A stretch of 64,000 nt of DNA from Pseudomonas poae (GTDB taxonomy: Bacteria; Pseudomonadota; Gammaproteobacteria; Pseudomonadales; Pseudomonadaceae). Below are positions 1-12,214 of the stretch, in pieces. Position 1 is the first letter of the stretch; every line of letters starts with the position of its first letter. Location: the NCBI GenBank assembly GCA_004000515.1, contig CP034537.1, forward strand, positions 2,232,001 to 2,296,000, given 5' to 3'. A model generated the notes under the pieces. That model made no database searches. It had not been told where the DNA came from and worked only from the letters and a program-made list of their open reading frames with translations. The translations under genes and the position numbers were made by a program.

Positions 1-460
1 GATCAACGCCGTAGCGGTCTTCGATTTTCTGCAGGATATCGGCGTATTTCACCAGCAACGCCTGGCCATTGCGCACGCGCAGTGGCGACAGGGCGCCGTC
101 GAGGTATTCCCACACCGGGCGAGAGAATTCCGGCTGGCTGCGGTCGGCGCGGATCACCGCCATGTCAGGGGTGACATTGGCGAAGGCAGTGTCGAACACG
201 GCAGCTGTGATGCCGGCCTTCAACGCTTGTTCGCGGAAACCGGCCTGCCATTCGGCAAAAGTCTGGGTCGGTTGAATATCTAGGTTGTCCACCGCCAAAG
301 GAGCCACGACAGCGGGAGCCACGACCGGTGCGGTCTGGAGTGGCGGCAGGGGTTGAGCGTCGGCAGCGGTGGGTTTTTCCGCGCAGGCGACTAGCAGAAT
401 GAGGCTGGAGGCAGCGATCAATTGGCGAAGGTGCCAACGACGGGAAAGACAAGAGGGCAT
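1..460 (-). CDS. Lytic murein transglycosylase (MltB family), 3' end outside window
   Basis: N-terminal 153 codons of a lipoprotein that cleaves peptidoglycan glycan strands in the periplasm. The start ATG at 460 opens a signal peptide with a hydrophobic stretch ending in the lipobox LLVAC (Cys26), then a Pro/Ala linker. The SLT_2-type domain follows, recognisable from AEWQAGFREQALKAGI, DRSQPEFSRPVWEYLD and KIEDRYGVD, as in the MltB/Slt35 family. The gene runs off the left edge, so the catalytic Glu region cannot be checked. It is encoded on the same strand as arfA-holA-lptE-leuS but separated from arfA by about 60 bp. Confidence 0.85.
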   Translation of the reverse strand, partial: MPSCLSRRWHLRQLIAASSLILLVACAEKPTAADAQPLPPLQTAPVVAPAVVAPLAVDNLDIQPTQTFAEWQAGFREQALKAGITAAVFDTAFANVTPDMAVIRADRSQPEFSRPVWEYLDGALSPLRVRNGQALLVKYADILQKIEDRYGVD

Positions 461-521
461 GCACAGGTCCAGGGGTTACAAATCAGGAACAGACCTTATC
501 ATGTCAGAGGGGGGCTTGCCT

Positions 522-685
522 TCAGGCAGCCAGAAAGTAAGAAGCCTCCCAGCTATTAGACTGGAAGGCTTCGCGGCGGTAGCTGCCTTTGCCCTTGCCG
601 GCGCGTTCCTGACGGCTGCGGAACAGTGGCTGGGCGATGATGGATTTGGCCTTGTTGGGGCCATGCTTGGATGGCTTTTGCTCAT
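522..685 (-). CDS. arfA: Alternative ribosome-rescue factor ArfA, frameshifted as assembled
   Basis: ArfA recruits RF2 to release ribosomes stalled on non-stop mRNA when trans-translation fails. The reading frame ending at 522 encodes the family core QPLFRSRQERAGKGKGSYRR and the tail WEASYFLAA. The natural start is ATG at 685, preceded by AGAGAG, but an A-run of four (676-679) puts that ATG out of frame. A fifth A would give a 54-residue protein starting MSKKPSKHGPNK, the expected length and start. As printed only an upstream ATG reaches the conserved frame, so I read this as a homopolymer deletion, not a lost gene. The 3' part of the gene contains the regulatory hairpin described separately. 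Confidence 0.75.
541..572 (-). promoter_or_regulatory. Hairpin inside arfA 3' coding region
   Basis: On the minus strand GAAGCCTTCCAG and CTGGGAGGCTTC form a 12-bp stem (one G-U pair) around an 8-nt loop, inside the codons for the last 20 residues and upstream of the stop. In other ArfA genes a hairpin at this place causes RNase III cleavage or termination, so that the mRNA lacks a stop codon and the protein is made only when tmRNA is limiting. The hairpin is seen; its role is inferred from E. coli and relatives. Confidence 0.7.
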
Positions 686-816
686 GCTCGTTACTCTCTG
701 GGTGGGTTGAAGCGGTGCAAATCATCTGCCGAAGTTTGAGCGCTGTAAAGCCCTGCAATAGGTAGGAAACTTCACAAGATCACCTGGAAGGCACTCAAGG
801 TAGGAGCTGGAGGAGT

Positions 817-1854
817 TTATTCGGCGGGAAGAGTCAGGCGCTGACCAGCCATCAACAGCGACAACCGGCTCAGGCTCATCCACGGCGAACCGGCCGCCTG
901 GCCCTTGATCTGCGCGTCAATGCGCTGCGCTTCCAGCAACAGTTGCGCCCAGCGTTGCGCCGAGTGCCGTTGCAGTGCCTTGCTCATCAGCGGTTTGCGT
1001 TTGTCCCACACCGGGGGGCGTGCCTGGCTGAAACATTTGTCCAGCGGCGTACCTTGGCTGTATTGCAGGGCAATATTGGCCAATACCCGTAGCTCCCGGG
1101 CCAAGGCCCAGAGAATCACCGGAGGTTCTACGCCCTCACCACGCAGGCCCTCGAGCATGCGCAGGGCGTGGGCGGGTTCGCCGTTGAGAATCGCATCCAC
1201 CAAGCCGAACACGTCAAACCGCGCACTGTCCGCTACGGCGCCCTGCACGGTTTCGACGGTGATCTGCCCGTCTTCAGCCATCAACTTGAGCTTTTCGATC
1301 TCCTGGGCCGCGGCAAGCAAGTTGCCCTCGACCCGGGCGGCGATCAACTCCACCGCGTCCTGAGTCGCCGAGAGCCCCGATTGGGACAAGCGCTGGCGAA
1401 TCCACTGCGGCAATTGATTGCTGTCTACCGGCCAGATCTGGATGAACTGGGTTTGCGCCCCTTCTACCAAGGCCTTGCCCCACTTGGTTTTCTGCGCGCT
1501 GCCATCAAGCTTGGGCAAGCTGATCAGCAGTACCGTGTCTTCGGCGGGGCGCGAGCAATATTCCATCAGCGCGGCTGCGCCCTTGTCGCCTGGCTTGCCC
1601 GATGGCAGACGCAATTCCAGCAAGCGTTTTTCGGCGAACAGCGACATGCTCGCGCCGGCCTGCAGCAACGTACCCCAGTCGAAACTGGCGTCGGCGGCGA
1701 ACACCTGGCGTTCATCGAAACCTTGCTGGCGCGCGGCGGTGCGAATGGCGTCGGCGGCTTCCTGGCACAGCAACGGGTCATCACCGCTGACGATGTAGAC
1801 AGGCGCGAGGCCACCTTGCAGGTGTTTGGCGAGTTGGGCGGGGGCGAGTTTCAT
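817..1854 (-). CDS. holA: DNA polymerase III subunit delta
   Basis: Delta subunit of the clamp loader, which opens the beta sliding clamp during chromosome replication. The 345-residue product begins MKLAPAQLAKHLQGGLAPVY and shows the HolA pattern YIVSGDDPLLCQEAADAIR, FDWGTLLQAGASMSLFAEKR and a C-terminal collar region ending SLLMAGQRLTLPAE. Length is normal for the family. It follows lptE at 39 bp on the same strand, the conserved leuS-lptE-holA order of pseudomonads, so the three are probably cotranscribed, with a hairpin between lptE and holA. Confidence 0.95.
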   Translation of the reverse strand: MKLAPAQLAKHLQGGLAPVYIVSGDDPLLCQEAADAIRTAARQQGFDERQVFAADASFDWGTLLQAGASMSLFAEKRLLELRLPSGKPGDKGAAALMEYCSRPAEDTVLLISLPKLDGSAQKTKWGKALVEGAQTQFIQIWPVDSNQLPQWIRQRLSQSGLSATQDAVELIAARVEGNLLAAAQEIEKLKLMAEDGQITVETVQGAVADSARFDVFGLVDAILNGEPAHALRMLEGLRGEGVEPPVILWALARELRVLANIALQYSQGTPLDKCFSQARPPVWDKRKPLMSKALQRHSAQRWAQLLLEAQRIDAQIKGQAAGSPWMSLSRLSLLMAGQRLTLPAE

Positions 1855-1863
1855 AGGCAGGGT

Positions 1864-1890
1864 AAACGGGGCGCTTGGGGCGCCCCGTTT
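1864..1890 (-). terminator. lptE-holA intergenic hairpin
   Basis: AAACGGGGCGC and GCGCCCCGTTT form a perfect 11-bp stem around 5 nt, filling the gap between the lptE stop and the holA start. No U-run follows on the minus strand, so it may be an attenuator or mRNA-processing hairpin rather than a full terminator. Confidence 0.5.
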
Positions 1891-1893
1891 GGC

Positions 1894-2499
1894 TTACTCG
1901 ACAGGAACTTCAACAGGCGATTGTTTCGGCGTGTTGTCTTCGTACTCTTGCGCGGCTTTCAGCGCGTCGGCGTCAGCCTTGGCCTTGTTGTCAGCAGCTT
2001 GCTGCAAGGTCTCAAGTTGTTCCGGGGTCAGCATCGACAGGCGCTGGACCATACGTTGCACCAGTTCACGACGCATTTCTTTGCGTACCTGGATGACTTC
2101 GGAGTCCGAACCCACCAGGTTGTTGCCGTCATGGCTCACGATTTTCTGCACCTGGATCTTGTCACCCATTAGCGGCAGATGGTCGCGGCCCTGGATTTCG
2201 AAGTTGAGCGTGGTGCTCAGTTCGATATCAGACGCACGACCGGCGCTGGCGTAGCTCAGGTTACGCTGGGTTTCTTGTTCGTTGGCCAGGAACAGCTTGT
2301 AGGTCGCGCCGGTATAAACGTGCACACCGCTGTTTTCCAGAACCTGGCGCAGTTGGGTCACGGTTTGGCTGTAGGCGTCGCGGGCGCTGACGTCCAGTTC
2401 CTTGATCGACAGGTTATTGGTGCCGGTACCGCGCAGCTGGAAGCCGCAAGCGCTCAGCAGTACGGCAAGGCCCATAACCAGCAGATTGCGTTTGATCAT
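1894..2499 (-). CDS. lptE: LPS-assembly lipoprotein LptE
   Basis: Outer-membrane lipoprotein that plugs the LptD barrel and helps insert LPS into the outer leaflet. The 201-residue product starts MIKRNLLVMGLAVLLSACGF, a lipoprotein signal with lipobox LSAC (Cys18), then FQLRGTGTNNLSIKELDVSA typical of LptE. The C-terminal part is charged and helical (QAADNKAKADADALKAAQE) and ends in a Pro/Val tail, as in pseudomonads. It lies between leuS and holA. Confidence 0.95.
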   Translation of the reverse strand: MIKRNLLVMGLAVLLSACGFQLRGTGTNNLSIKELDVSARDAYSQTVTQLRQVLENSGVHVYTGATYKLFLANEQETQRNLSYASAGRASDIELSTTLNFEIQGRDHLPLMGDKIQVQKIVSHDGNNLVGSDSEVIQVRKEMRRELVQRMVQRLSMLTPEQLETLQQAADNKAKADADALKAAQEYEDNTPKQSPVEVPVE

Positions 2500-2555
2500 T
2501 TTGTTGCTCCCCTTGAAACCATGTGGGCCTTATCGAGGCCCTGAAGGCTTTGTTC

Positions 2556-2579
2556 GGCGCAGGGTTTGAACCCTGCGCC
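2556..2579 (-). terminator. leuS-lptE intergenic hairpin
   Basis: GGCGCAGGGTT and AACCCTGCGCC pair perfectly over 11 bp with a 2-nt loop, just after the leuS stop. Without a clear U-tract it may tune readthrough into lptE-holA rather than stop transcription. Confidence 0.5.
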
Positions 2580-2587
2580 CGATCCGA

Positions 2588-5442
<2,855 letters not shown>

Positions 5443-5458
5443 TCAATGAGGTGAGGGG

Positions 5459-5776
5459 ATGGTTGAATCGCAGCGAACTTTAACGAAACCGCAGTTGTAT
5501 GAAGGGCTGATCGACCGTTTGGGTCGGGCATTGGATGCAGCAAGAACCGCAGGCCGATTGCGTGATGAGCGGCCTCAGGAGCTGGAGTTGCGAGGCTTGA
5601 GCCAGGCAGAGCTTGAACTGATCAAGGGCTACCTGGAATTGCATCACCACCACGCCTCTCCTGGGCAGGCCTCCCCGCCAGCCCAAGAGCCCTCGCGTTC
5701 GGCCAAGGTGATCTGGCTGAAGGACTTTTCCACAGGTCGCGGGCCGGAAAAACTTCGGGCCGTACGGTGGAAGTGA
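5459..5776 (+). CDS. Hypothetical protein next to leuS
   Basis: A 105-residue protein I do not recognise by family. The start ATG at 5459 has a GAGGTGAGGGG stretch immediately upstream. The N-terminal half is helical and charged (LYEGLIDRLGRALDAARTAG, then LSQAELELIKGYLELHHHH); the C-terminal half is Pro/Ser-rich and basic, ending in WLKDFSTGRGPEKLRAVRWK. No signal peptide or membrane segment. It is divergent from leuS across about 260 bp. Confidence 0.6.
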   Translation: MVESQRTLTKPQLYEGLIDRLGRALDAARTAGRLRDERPQELELRGLSQAELELIKGYLELHHHHASPGQASPPAQEPSRSAKVIWLKDFSTGRGPEKLRAVRWK

Positions 5777-5873
5777 AAAACATTGTTTTCCATAAGCCTT
5801 CTCAAAATGTGCTGGTAAAGATTGTCGCTATATCCCGTTGCATCTAGGCTTCGGGCATCTTTGGAGATGCCCG

Positions 5874-6635
5874 ATGCCTTTTCGTTATTTCATCAAACAA
5901 TTGTTGTTGCCCCCCGGCATTCTTTTGCTGCTGTTGGCGCTTGCCTGGTGGTTTCGCCGAAGCCGCCCGCGTCTGGCCGGGCTTTGTTTTGCCCTGGGTT
6001 TTGGCGGGATGTGGCTAATGAGCCTGCCGGTGATGGTGGAGTGGGGCGCGCGGGCGCTGGAGACCGAGCCGCCGCTGGCGCGTGAAGACTGGTCGACCCT
6101 GGCCCAGCGCGCAGACGCCATCGTGATATTGGGCTCGGGGCGCGAGCGCGGTGACCCGGCCTGGGGCTCCGACCAGCCCACCGGTATAGGCCTTGAGCGC
6201 CAGCGCTACGCGGCGCGACTGGCCAAGGCATCCGGGCTGCCGGTGCTGACCACTGGCGGCTTGCATTACGGCACGCCGCCCAGCGAGGCAGAATTGATGG
6301 CGGTGTCGATGCAGGATGACTTCGGCGTGACGGTGCGCTGGAAAGAAGAGCGCAGTCGGACCACCTGGGAAAATGCGCAGATGAGCGCCGAGATTCTATT
6401 GCCCGAGGGCATCAAGCGTGTAGTGGTGGTGACCCAGGCCTGGCATATGCCACGCTCAGTGTGGAGCTTTGAAAAGGCAGGTTTTACCGTGGTGCCCGCG
6501 CCGGTGGGTTTTCTCGGCGTGGACAATGCCCGACCGCTGGGTGGTTGGATGCCGGAGTTCGTGTCGGTGTGGCGCAGTGGGCAGTTGATCAATGAAGCGG
6601 TGGGGCAGGTGGGTTACCGATTGTTTTACCGATAA
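5874..6635 (+). CDS. YdcF/ElyC-family membrane protein (DUF218)
   Basis: A 253-residue protein with two N-terminal membrane helices (LLLPPGILLLLLALAWWF, then LCFALGFGGMWLMSLPVMV) followed by a periplasmic DUF218 domain. The domain is marked by ADAIVILGSGRERGDPAWGS, GLPVLTTGG, RTTWENAQMSAEIL, VVVVTQAWHMPRSVWSFEKAG and a closing hydrophobic segment. E. coli ElyC and SanA of this family affect envelope precursor metabolism; the activity here is unknown. ATG at 5874 is chosen over an upstream start because it directly precedes the first helix and follows TTTGGAGATG. It converges on lnt. Confidence 0.85.
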   Translation: MPFRYFIKQLLLPPGILLLLLALAWWFRRSRPRLAGLCFALGFGGMWLMSLPVMVEWGARALETEPPLAREDWSTLAQRADAIVILGSGRERGDPAWGSDQPTGIGLERQRYAARLAKASGLPVLTTGGLHYGTPPSEAELMAVSMQDDFGVTVRWKEERSRTTWENAQMSAEILLPEGIKRVVVVTQAWHMPRSVWSFEKAGFTVVPAPVGFLGVDNARPLGGWMPEFVSVWRSGQLINEAVGQVGYRLFYR

Positions 6636-6660
6636 CACCACATTGGTTTGGTGCTGCTCT

Positions 6661-8184
6661 TTAAACTGTCTTCGCCATCCGACCCGCCAGCAGCGCCCAA
6701 CCAAACAACACCAGGCACACTATGATCAACGGCCATGAACGCCATTGCAGGTACGGCGTCAGGTTGTGCATCGGCACCACTTCACCATAAAGAATGCCGC
6801 GTTCGAACTGCGGGATCTGCGCGGTGATCTGCCCAAACGGGTTGATCAGGCCGGTCACGCCATTGTTGGTGGCGCGGATCATCCAGCGGCCAGCCTCCAG
6901 CGCACGCATCTGCGCCATTTGAAGGTGTTGCAGCGGGCCGATGGAGCGGCCAAACCAAGTGTCGTTGCTGATGGTCAGCAGCAGGTCGCTCTGGGCCGAC
7001 AGGCCGGCGGCGAACTCGGGGTACACCACTTCGTAGCAAATGAAGGGGGCGATTTGATAGCCCTTGGTTTGCAACATCGCCTGGTCGGCGGGGCCACGGG
7101 CGAAGTCGGACATGGGCAGGTCGAAGAAGGCGATCAGGCCGCGCAGCATGTCTTGCAGCGGTACATATTCACCAAAAGGCACCAGCTTCTGCTTGAGGTA
7201 AGTGCCATCACCTTCGCCGACCACGGTAATGCCGTTGAAGTAGCGCTTCTGGTGGTGCACTTCCTGGCGGATCGGTACGCCGGTGATGAGCGCGGTGTGC
7301 CGGTCTGCGGCGAACTTGCCCATCATGCCCAGGTAGCCCTCGACGGACTCCTTGAGTACCGGTACTGCGGTTTCCGGCCACACCAGCAGGTCAACCGGTT
7401 TGGAGCTGAAGCTCATGTCGCGGTACAGCGCCAACTGCGCATTGAGCTGTTCCGGGTCCCATTTCATGCTCTGCTCGACGTTGCCCTGGATCGCAGCCAC
7501 GGTCAGTGGCGCGCCGGAAGGCGTGGTCCAGGCATGGTGCTTGAGGGCCAGGCCGATGGCCCAAGGTGCGACCAGCAGCACCAGGCCCGCGCCGATAAAG
7601 GCATTGCGCTTGCTGGCCAGCAGGCGTGGCAGGTTGCATAGCAGCGCTGCTGTGAGTGCCAGGGCAAACGAAATCAGCCACATCCCGCCTACCGGCGCCA
7701 GGCCGGTCAGGGGGCCGTCAAGCTGGCTATAGCCGGAATACAACCACGGGAAACCGGTAAGGAACCAGCCGCGAAATGCTTCCTGGCCAACCCACAGTGC
7801 TGCGAAAGTCAGCGCGTCGGCCAACGGTGCTTCATTGCGGCGTAACCAGCGCGCCCATAACCAAGCGGGCAGCGCGAAGAACCAGGCAATGGCGGCAGTG
7901 AACAACAGCATCAGGAAACCCGCCAGCAGCACTGAAGCGCCGCCGAAGTGGTGGATGCTGTAGTAGATCCAGCTGGTGCCGGCACCGAACAGACCGAAAC
8001 CGAAGCACCAGCCACGACCCAAGGCCTGGCGTGGGCTCAGCTCCCGCAACCCGATATAGAACAATCCGACGGCCACCAGCGCAAACGGCCACAGATCGAA
8101 TGGCGCCAGCGCCAGGGTAGTCATGGCGCCGGCCACCACGGCCAGCAAGTTACCGGGCCAGCCGGGTGCGATCAAACGGCGCAT
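6661..8184 (-). CDS. lnt: Apolipoprotein N-acyltransferase
   Basis: Adds the third acyl chain to the N-terminal cysteine of lipoproteins at the inner membrane. The 507-residue protein has an array of hydrophobic N-terminal helices, a periplasmic nitrilase-fold domain, and a last helix near the C-terminus (WPLIIVCLVLFGWALLAG). The catalytic triad is visible: Glu in LVWPETAVP, Lys in KQKLVPFGEYVP, Cys in FICYEVVYPEF. It starts 8 bp after the corC stop, the conserved corC-lnt arrangement. Confidence 0.96.
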   Translation of the reverse strand: MRRLIAPGWPGNLLAVVAGAMTTLALAPFDLWPFALVAVGLFYIGLRELSPRQALGRGWCFGFGLFGAGTSWIYYSIHHFGGASVLLAGFLMLLFTAAIAWFFALPAWLWARWLRRNEAPLADALTFAALWVGQEAFRGWFLTGFPWLYSGYSQLDGPLTGLAPVGGMWLISFALALTAALLCNLPRLLASKRNAFIGAGLVLLVAPWAIGLALKHHAWTTPSGAPLTVAAIQGNVEQSMKWDPEQLNAQLALYRDMSFSSKPVDLLVWPETAVPVLKESVEGYLGMMGKFAADRHTALITGVPIRQEVHHQKRYFNGITVVGEGDGTYLKQKLVPFGEYVPLQDMLRGLIAFFDLPMSDFARGPADQAMLQTKGYQIAPFICYEVVYPEFAAGLSAQSDLLLTISNDTWFGRSIGPLQHLQMAQMRALEAGRWMIRATNNGVTGLINPFGQITAQIPQFERGILYGEVVPMHNLTPYLQWRSWPLIIVCLVLFGWALLAGRMAKTV

Positions 8185-8192
8185 TTCAGTCC

Positions 8193-9033
8193 TTAACGGG
8201 CAATAGGTGTCAGGCGAATCAAGTGAATTCGACGGCTATCTGCATTCAGGATGCGGAAGCGATAAGCGCCGATCTCGGTGGTTTCGTTACGCTTTGGCAG
8301 ATGCCCAAACGCACTCATCACCAGGCCGCCCACGGTGTCGAACTCGTCGTCGGAGAATTCGCTGTCGAAGAACTCGTTGAAGTTCTCGATCGGCGTCAGC
8401 GCCTTGACCAGGAAGTCTCCGCTCGGCAGCGGCTTGATGTAGCTGTCTTCTTCGACGTCGTGCTCGTCTTCGATGTCGCCGACGATCTGTTCCAGCACGT
8501 CTTCGATGGTCACCAGGCCAGCAACGCCGCCGTATTCGTCGATCACGATGGCCATGTGATTGTGGTTGGCGCGGAATTCACGCAGCAACACATTCAGGCG
8601 CTTGGATTCGGGTACGAAGGTGGCCGGCCGCAGCAGGTCCTTGATGTTGAAGTTGTCGCCGTTCTCCTTGAGGATCAGCGGCAGCAGGTCCTTGGCCAGC
8701 AGGACGCCCATGACGTCGTCATGGCTTTCACCGATCACCGGGTAGCGCGAGTGCGCCGAGTCGATTACGGCCGGGAGGAATTCCCGCGGGGTCTGGGTCG
8801 CCTTGATGCTGATCATCTGCGAGCGCGGGACCATGATGTCCCGCACTTGCAGGTCAGCCACCTGGATGGCGCCTTCGACGATGGCCAGCGCTTCGCTGTC
8901 CAGCAACTTGTTCTGGTGGGCCTCGCGCAGGAGCTCCAGCAGCTCCTGGCGGTTTTTTCGGCTCGTGGGCAAAAGCCTGGGTCAGTTTACCCAGCCATGA
9001 CTTCTGCCCGTTGCTCGATCGGTCTTCGCTCAT
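8193..9033 (-). CDS. corC: CorC/YbeX HlyC-type CBS-domain protein, frameshifted as assembled
   Basis: Cytosolic protein linked to magnesium/cobalt export and, in the ybeX context, to ribosome homeostasis. ATG at 9033 gives MSEDRSSNGQKSWLGKLTQA; a T-run of six at 8953-8958 (five expected) then shifts the frame. The rest reads NRQELLELLREAHQNKLLDS, two CBS domains (VRDIMVPRSQM, ESHDDVMGVLLAKDLLPLIL, IDEYGGVAGLVTIEDVLEQI) and a C-terminal transporter-associated domain. Corrected length is 279 residues, normal for the family. It lies between ybeY and lnt. Confidence 0.92.
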
Positions 9034-9074
9034 AGCGATTACTCTGAATCCTTTGTTGTTACAGTTGAGTGTTT

Positions 9075-9533
9075 TTAAGCTTCGTCGTCGGCATACGGGT
9101 CCGGATGACCCAATTCTGCAAGCAACGTTTGTTCCAGTGTTTCCATTTCCTCGGCTTCGTCATCGTCTATATGGTCGTAACCCAAGAGATGCAAGCAGCC
9201 GTGGATGACCAGGTGAGCCCAATGGGCTTCAAGGTCCTTGCCTTGTTCCTTCGCTTCGCGTTCTACCACCTCGACGCAGATAACCAGGTCGCCCAGCAGT
9301 GGGATATCCAGTAACTCATCCGGTACGTCGGCGGGGAAGGACAGCACGTTGGTCGCGTAGTCCTTTTGGCGCCAGGTGTGATTCAGTTCGCGGCCCTCGG
9401 GTTCGTCCACCAGACGAATGGTCAGTTCCGAGTCGGCGGTGCGCTGGCGCAGTGCCAGGGCGCACCATTGGCGGAACTGTTCTTCACTGGGGGCGGGCGC
9501 TTCGGTGGCCAGCTGCAGGTCTAGCTCAAGCAT
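9075..9533 (-). CDS. ybeY: rRNA maturation endoribonuclease YbeY
   Basis: Zinc-dependent single-strand endoribonuclease for 16S rRNA 3'-end maturation and ribosome quality control. The 152-residue protein carries the signature [15 protein letters not shown] with the three zinc histidines (HxxxHxxxxxH), preceded by [12 protein letters not shown]. The start at 9533 overlaps the last codons of phoH by 8 bp, suggesting translational coupling. Confidence 0.95.
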   Translation of the reverse strand: MLELDLQLATEAPAPSEEQFRQWCALALRQRTADSELTIRLVDEPEGRELNHTWRQKDYATNVLSFPADVPDELLDIPLLGDLVICVEVVEREAKEQGKDLEAHWAHLVIHGCLHLLGYDHIDDDEAEEMETLEQTLLAELGHPDPYADDEA

Positions 9534-10529
9534 CGCGGCGGGCGTCCTTGGACAAACCATCATCACGGTGTTCGAAGCGCTCGTAGGCCTCGACAATGCG
9601 CTGCACCAGCGGGTGGCGCACGACGTCCTTGGGCGAGAAGTGCGTGAAGCTGATGCCTGGCACGTCCTTGAGCACTTCAATCACATGACCCAAGCCCGAC
9701 TTGGTGCCCTTGGGCAGGTCGACCTGGGTTATGTCGCCGGTGATGATGGCCGTGGAGCCGAACCCGATGCGGGTCAGGAACATCTTCATCTGCTCGACCG
9801 TGGTGTTCTGGCTTTCGTCGAGGATGATGAAACTGTTGCTCAAGGTGCGGCCGCGCATGTAGGCCAGCGGGGCGATCTCGATCACCTGGCGCTCGATCAG
9901 CTTGGCCACGTATTCAAAGCCGAGCATTTCGTACAGCGCGTCGTAGAGCGGGCGCAGGTACGGGTCGATCTTCTGTGCGAGGTCGCCGGGCAGGAAGCCG
10001 AGCTTTTCGCCCGCTTCGACCGCCGGGCGCACCAGCAGGATGCGGCGCACTTGCTCGCGCTCAAGAGCATCCACTGCACAGGCCACGGCCAGGTAGGTCT
10101 TGCCGGTACCGGCGGGGCCGATGCCGAAATTGATGTCGTTGCCGAGGATCGCCTTTACGTACTTCTGCTGATTCAAGCCCTTTGGGCGGATCATGCCTTT
10201 TTGGTACGCAAGGCCACGCTGGCTTCAGCGACAGGGTTGTTGGCCAAATCTTCCACAGCCGATTCCTGCAAATACAGGTGCACGGTTTCTGGCGACAGCT
10301 CGCTACCCTTGGTTTCGCGGTAGAGACGGCGCAGCAGGTTTTCTGCTGATTTAGTGGACTGGGTTTCACCAACGAGCTCGAACTGATTGCCGCGATTGCG
10401 GATCTCGATGCCCAGGCGTTGTTCGATCAGACGCAGGTGCTCGTCGAACTGTCCGCACAGGTTGGCGAAACGGCGAGCCTCAAATGGCTCGAGGAGAAAA
10501 CGATGGGGTTCTGCTATGGGTGCGTTCAA
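9526..10529 (-). CDS. phoH: PhoH-family ATPase, frameshifted as assembled
   Basis: PhoH-like P-loop ATPase, thought to act with YbeY in RNA metabolism. The N-terminal part from ATG at 10529 ([20 protein letters not shown]) ends in VALRTKKA where a T-run of five (10198-10202; six expected) breaks the frame. The next frame resumes at [11 protein letters not shown] and contains Walker [30 protein letters not shown] and Walker [10 protein letters not shown]. Corrected length is 334 residues, as expected. It sits between miaB and ybeY, the usual order. Confidence 0.92.
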
Positions 10530-10629
10530 GGTCGCTTTTAGCCGCCCTTTGGCTGTTGAGGTGAAAGAGAGAATAACGCCAGTGGCGCGGGTACGAAAGC
10601 ACTTACGTCATTGGAATGTTGCGCAGTTC

Positions 10630-10724
10630 CAATGTGGGAGCGGGCTTGCTCGCGAAGGCGGTGGGCCAGTCAATACCTGTATCAACTGATCTGCCGCCTT
10701 CGCGAGCAAGCCCGCTCCCACATT
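10630..10724. repeat. REP doublet 1
   Basis: Two inverted copies of the Pseudomonas REP sequence (GTGGGAGCGGGCTTGCTCGC and its complement) separated by about 45 bp, between phoH and miaB. Such doublets (REPINs) are mobilised by RAYT transposases; none is encoded in this window. Confidence 0.9.
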
Positions 10725-10755
10725 TTGATCTCCATCAGTCAGACATATTGATGGG

Positions 10756-12083
10756 TTATTGGATCAGCGAGCCCCGCAACGAGTGCGGTTGCGCCGCATC
10801 GATGTGCACATCGGCAAACTGGCCGATCAAGGTCGGATTATCGCAGCGGAAGTTGACGATTCGGTTGTTCTCGGTGCGACCTTGCAATTCGCCCGGGTCT
10901 TTTTTCGAATAGTCGGTGACCAGGATGCGCTGGGTCGAGCCGACCATTTGTCGGCTGATCTCGAAACCTTGCTGGTTCAACCGATGCTGCAACGCGTTCA
11001 GGCGTTCTTTTTCAGCGCTTCCGGGGTCTCGTCCGCCAGGTCGGCCGCCGGCGTGCCAGGGCGCTGGCTGTAGACGAACGAGTAGGAGAAGTCGAAACCG
11101 ACGTCTTCGATCAGCTTCATGGTCTGCTGGAAGTCTTTCTCGGTCTCGCCGGGGAAACCGACGATAAAGTCCGAGCTGATGCAGATACCCGGCACCGCCG
11201 CACGCAGTTTGCGCAGTTTGGATTTGTACTCCAGGGCGGTGTGGTTGCGCTTCATCGCCGAGAGGATACGGTCCGAGCCCGATTGCACCGGCAGGTGCAG
11301 GTGTTTGACCAGTTCCGGCACTTCAGCGTGGGCCTGGATCAGGCTGTCGGAAAACTCCAGCGGGTGCGACGTGGTGTAGCGAATACGCTCGATGCCATCG
11401 ACGGCGGCAACCACACGGATCAGCTCTGCCAAGTCGGCCAGGCGTCCGTCGTGAGTCAGCCCACGGTAGCCGTTGACGTTCTGGCCCAGCAGGGTCACTT
11501 CACGCACGCCGTTTTCGGCCAGGTGGATGATTTCCGACAGCACGTCGTCAAATGGACGGCTGACTTCTTCACCACGGGTGTAGGGCACCACGCAGAACGT
11601 GCAGTACTTGCTGCACCCTTCCATCACCGACACATATGCGCTTGGCCCGTCGATGCGCGGCTCGGGCAAGTGGTCGAATTTTTCGATTTCGGGGAACGAC
11701 ACGTCGACTTGCGGCAGCTTGCTGATACGCGCAGCGTCGATCATTTCTGGTAGGCGGTGCAGGGTTTGCGGGCCGAAGACCACATCGACATAGGGTGCGC
11801 GGTCGCGAATCGCGGCGCCTTCCTGGCTGGCGACGCAACCGCCGACGGCGATTACCATGTCCGGGTTAGCCAGTTTCAGTTCGCGCCAGCGGCCCAGCTG
11901 GGAGTACACACGGTCCTGGGCCCGCTCGCGGATCGAGCAGGTATTGAGCAGGATCACGTCGGCATCTTCTGCGCGGGCAGTGACTTCCAGGGCCTGGTGT
12001 TCGCCCAGCAGATCGACCATGCGCGAGCTGTCGTACTCGTTCATCTGGCAACCGTGGGTTTCGATGTAAAGCTTCTTGGCCAT
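10756..12083 (-). CDS. miaB: tRNA-2-methylthio-N6-isopentenyladenosine synthase, frameshifted as assembled
   Basis: Radical-SAM methylthiotransferase modifying A37 of tRNAs. ATG at 12083 gives [20 protein letters not shown] with the first Fe-S cysteine; the radical-SAM motif is CSKYCTFC. The frame stops at [10 protein letters not shown] because a T-run has five bases (11008-11012; six expected). The next frame continues [19 protein letters not shown] into the TRAM domain, ending HSLRGSLIQ. Corrected length is 442 residues, normal. Transcribed toward phoH-ybeY-corC-lnt. Confidence 0.93.
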
Positions 12084-12214
12084 GGGAATCGTCAACTGGT
12101 GGTAAAGAACCGCGCATTATAGGGGGCATGCCCATTGGTTCCTAGCGTTGTGCATCGGGTGCCATGCTATAGTTCGCGCCCTCTTTTATATCCCCGATGT
12201 GTTATTCGCCCACC

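Noticed and set aside
1168..2172. 334-residue plus-strand frame opposite holA and lptE
   Set aside because: Antisense shadow of well-recognised genes in high-GC DNA; no family pattern. The same holds for long frames at 3655-5055, 13337-14359 and 20748-22190.
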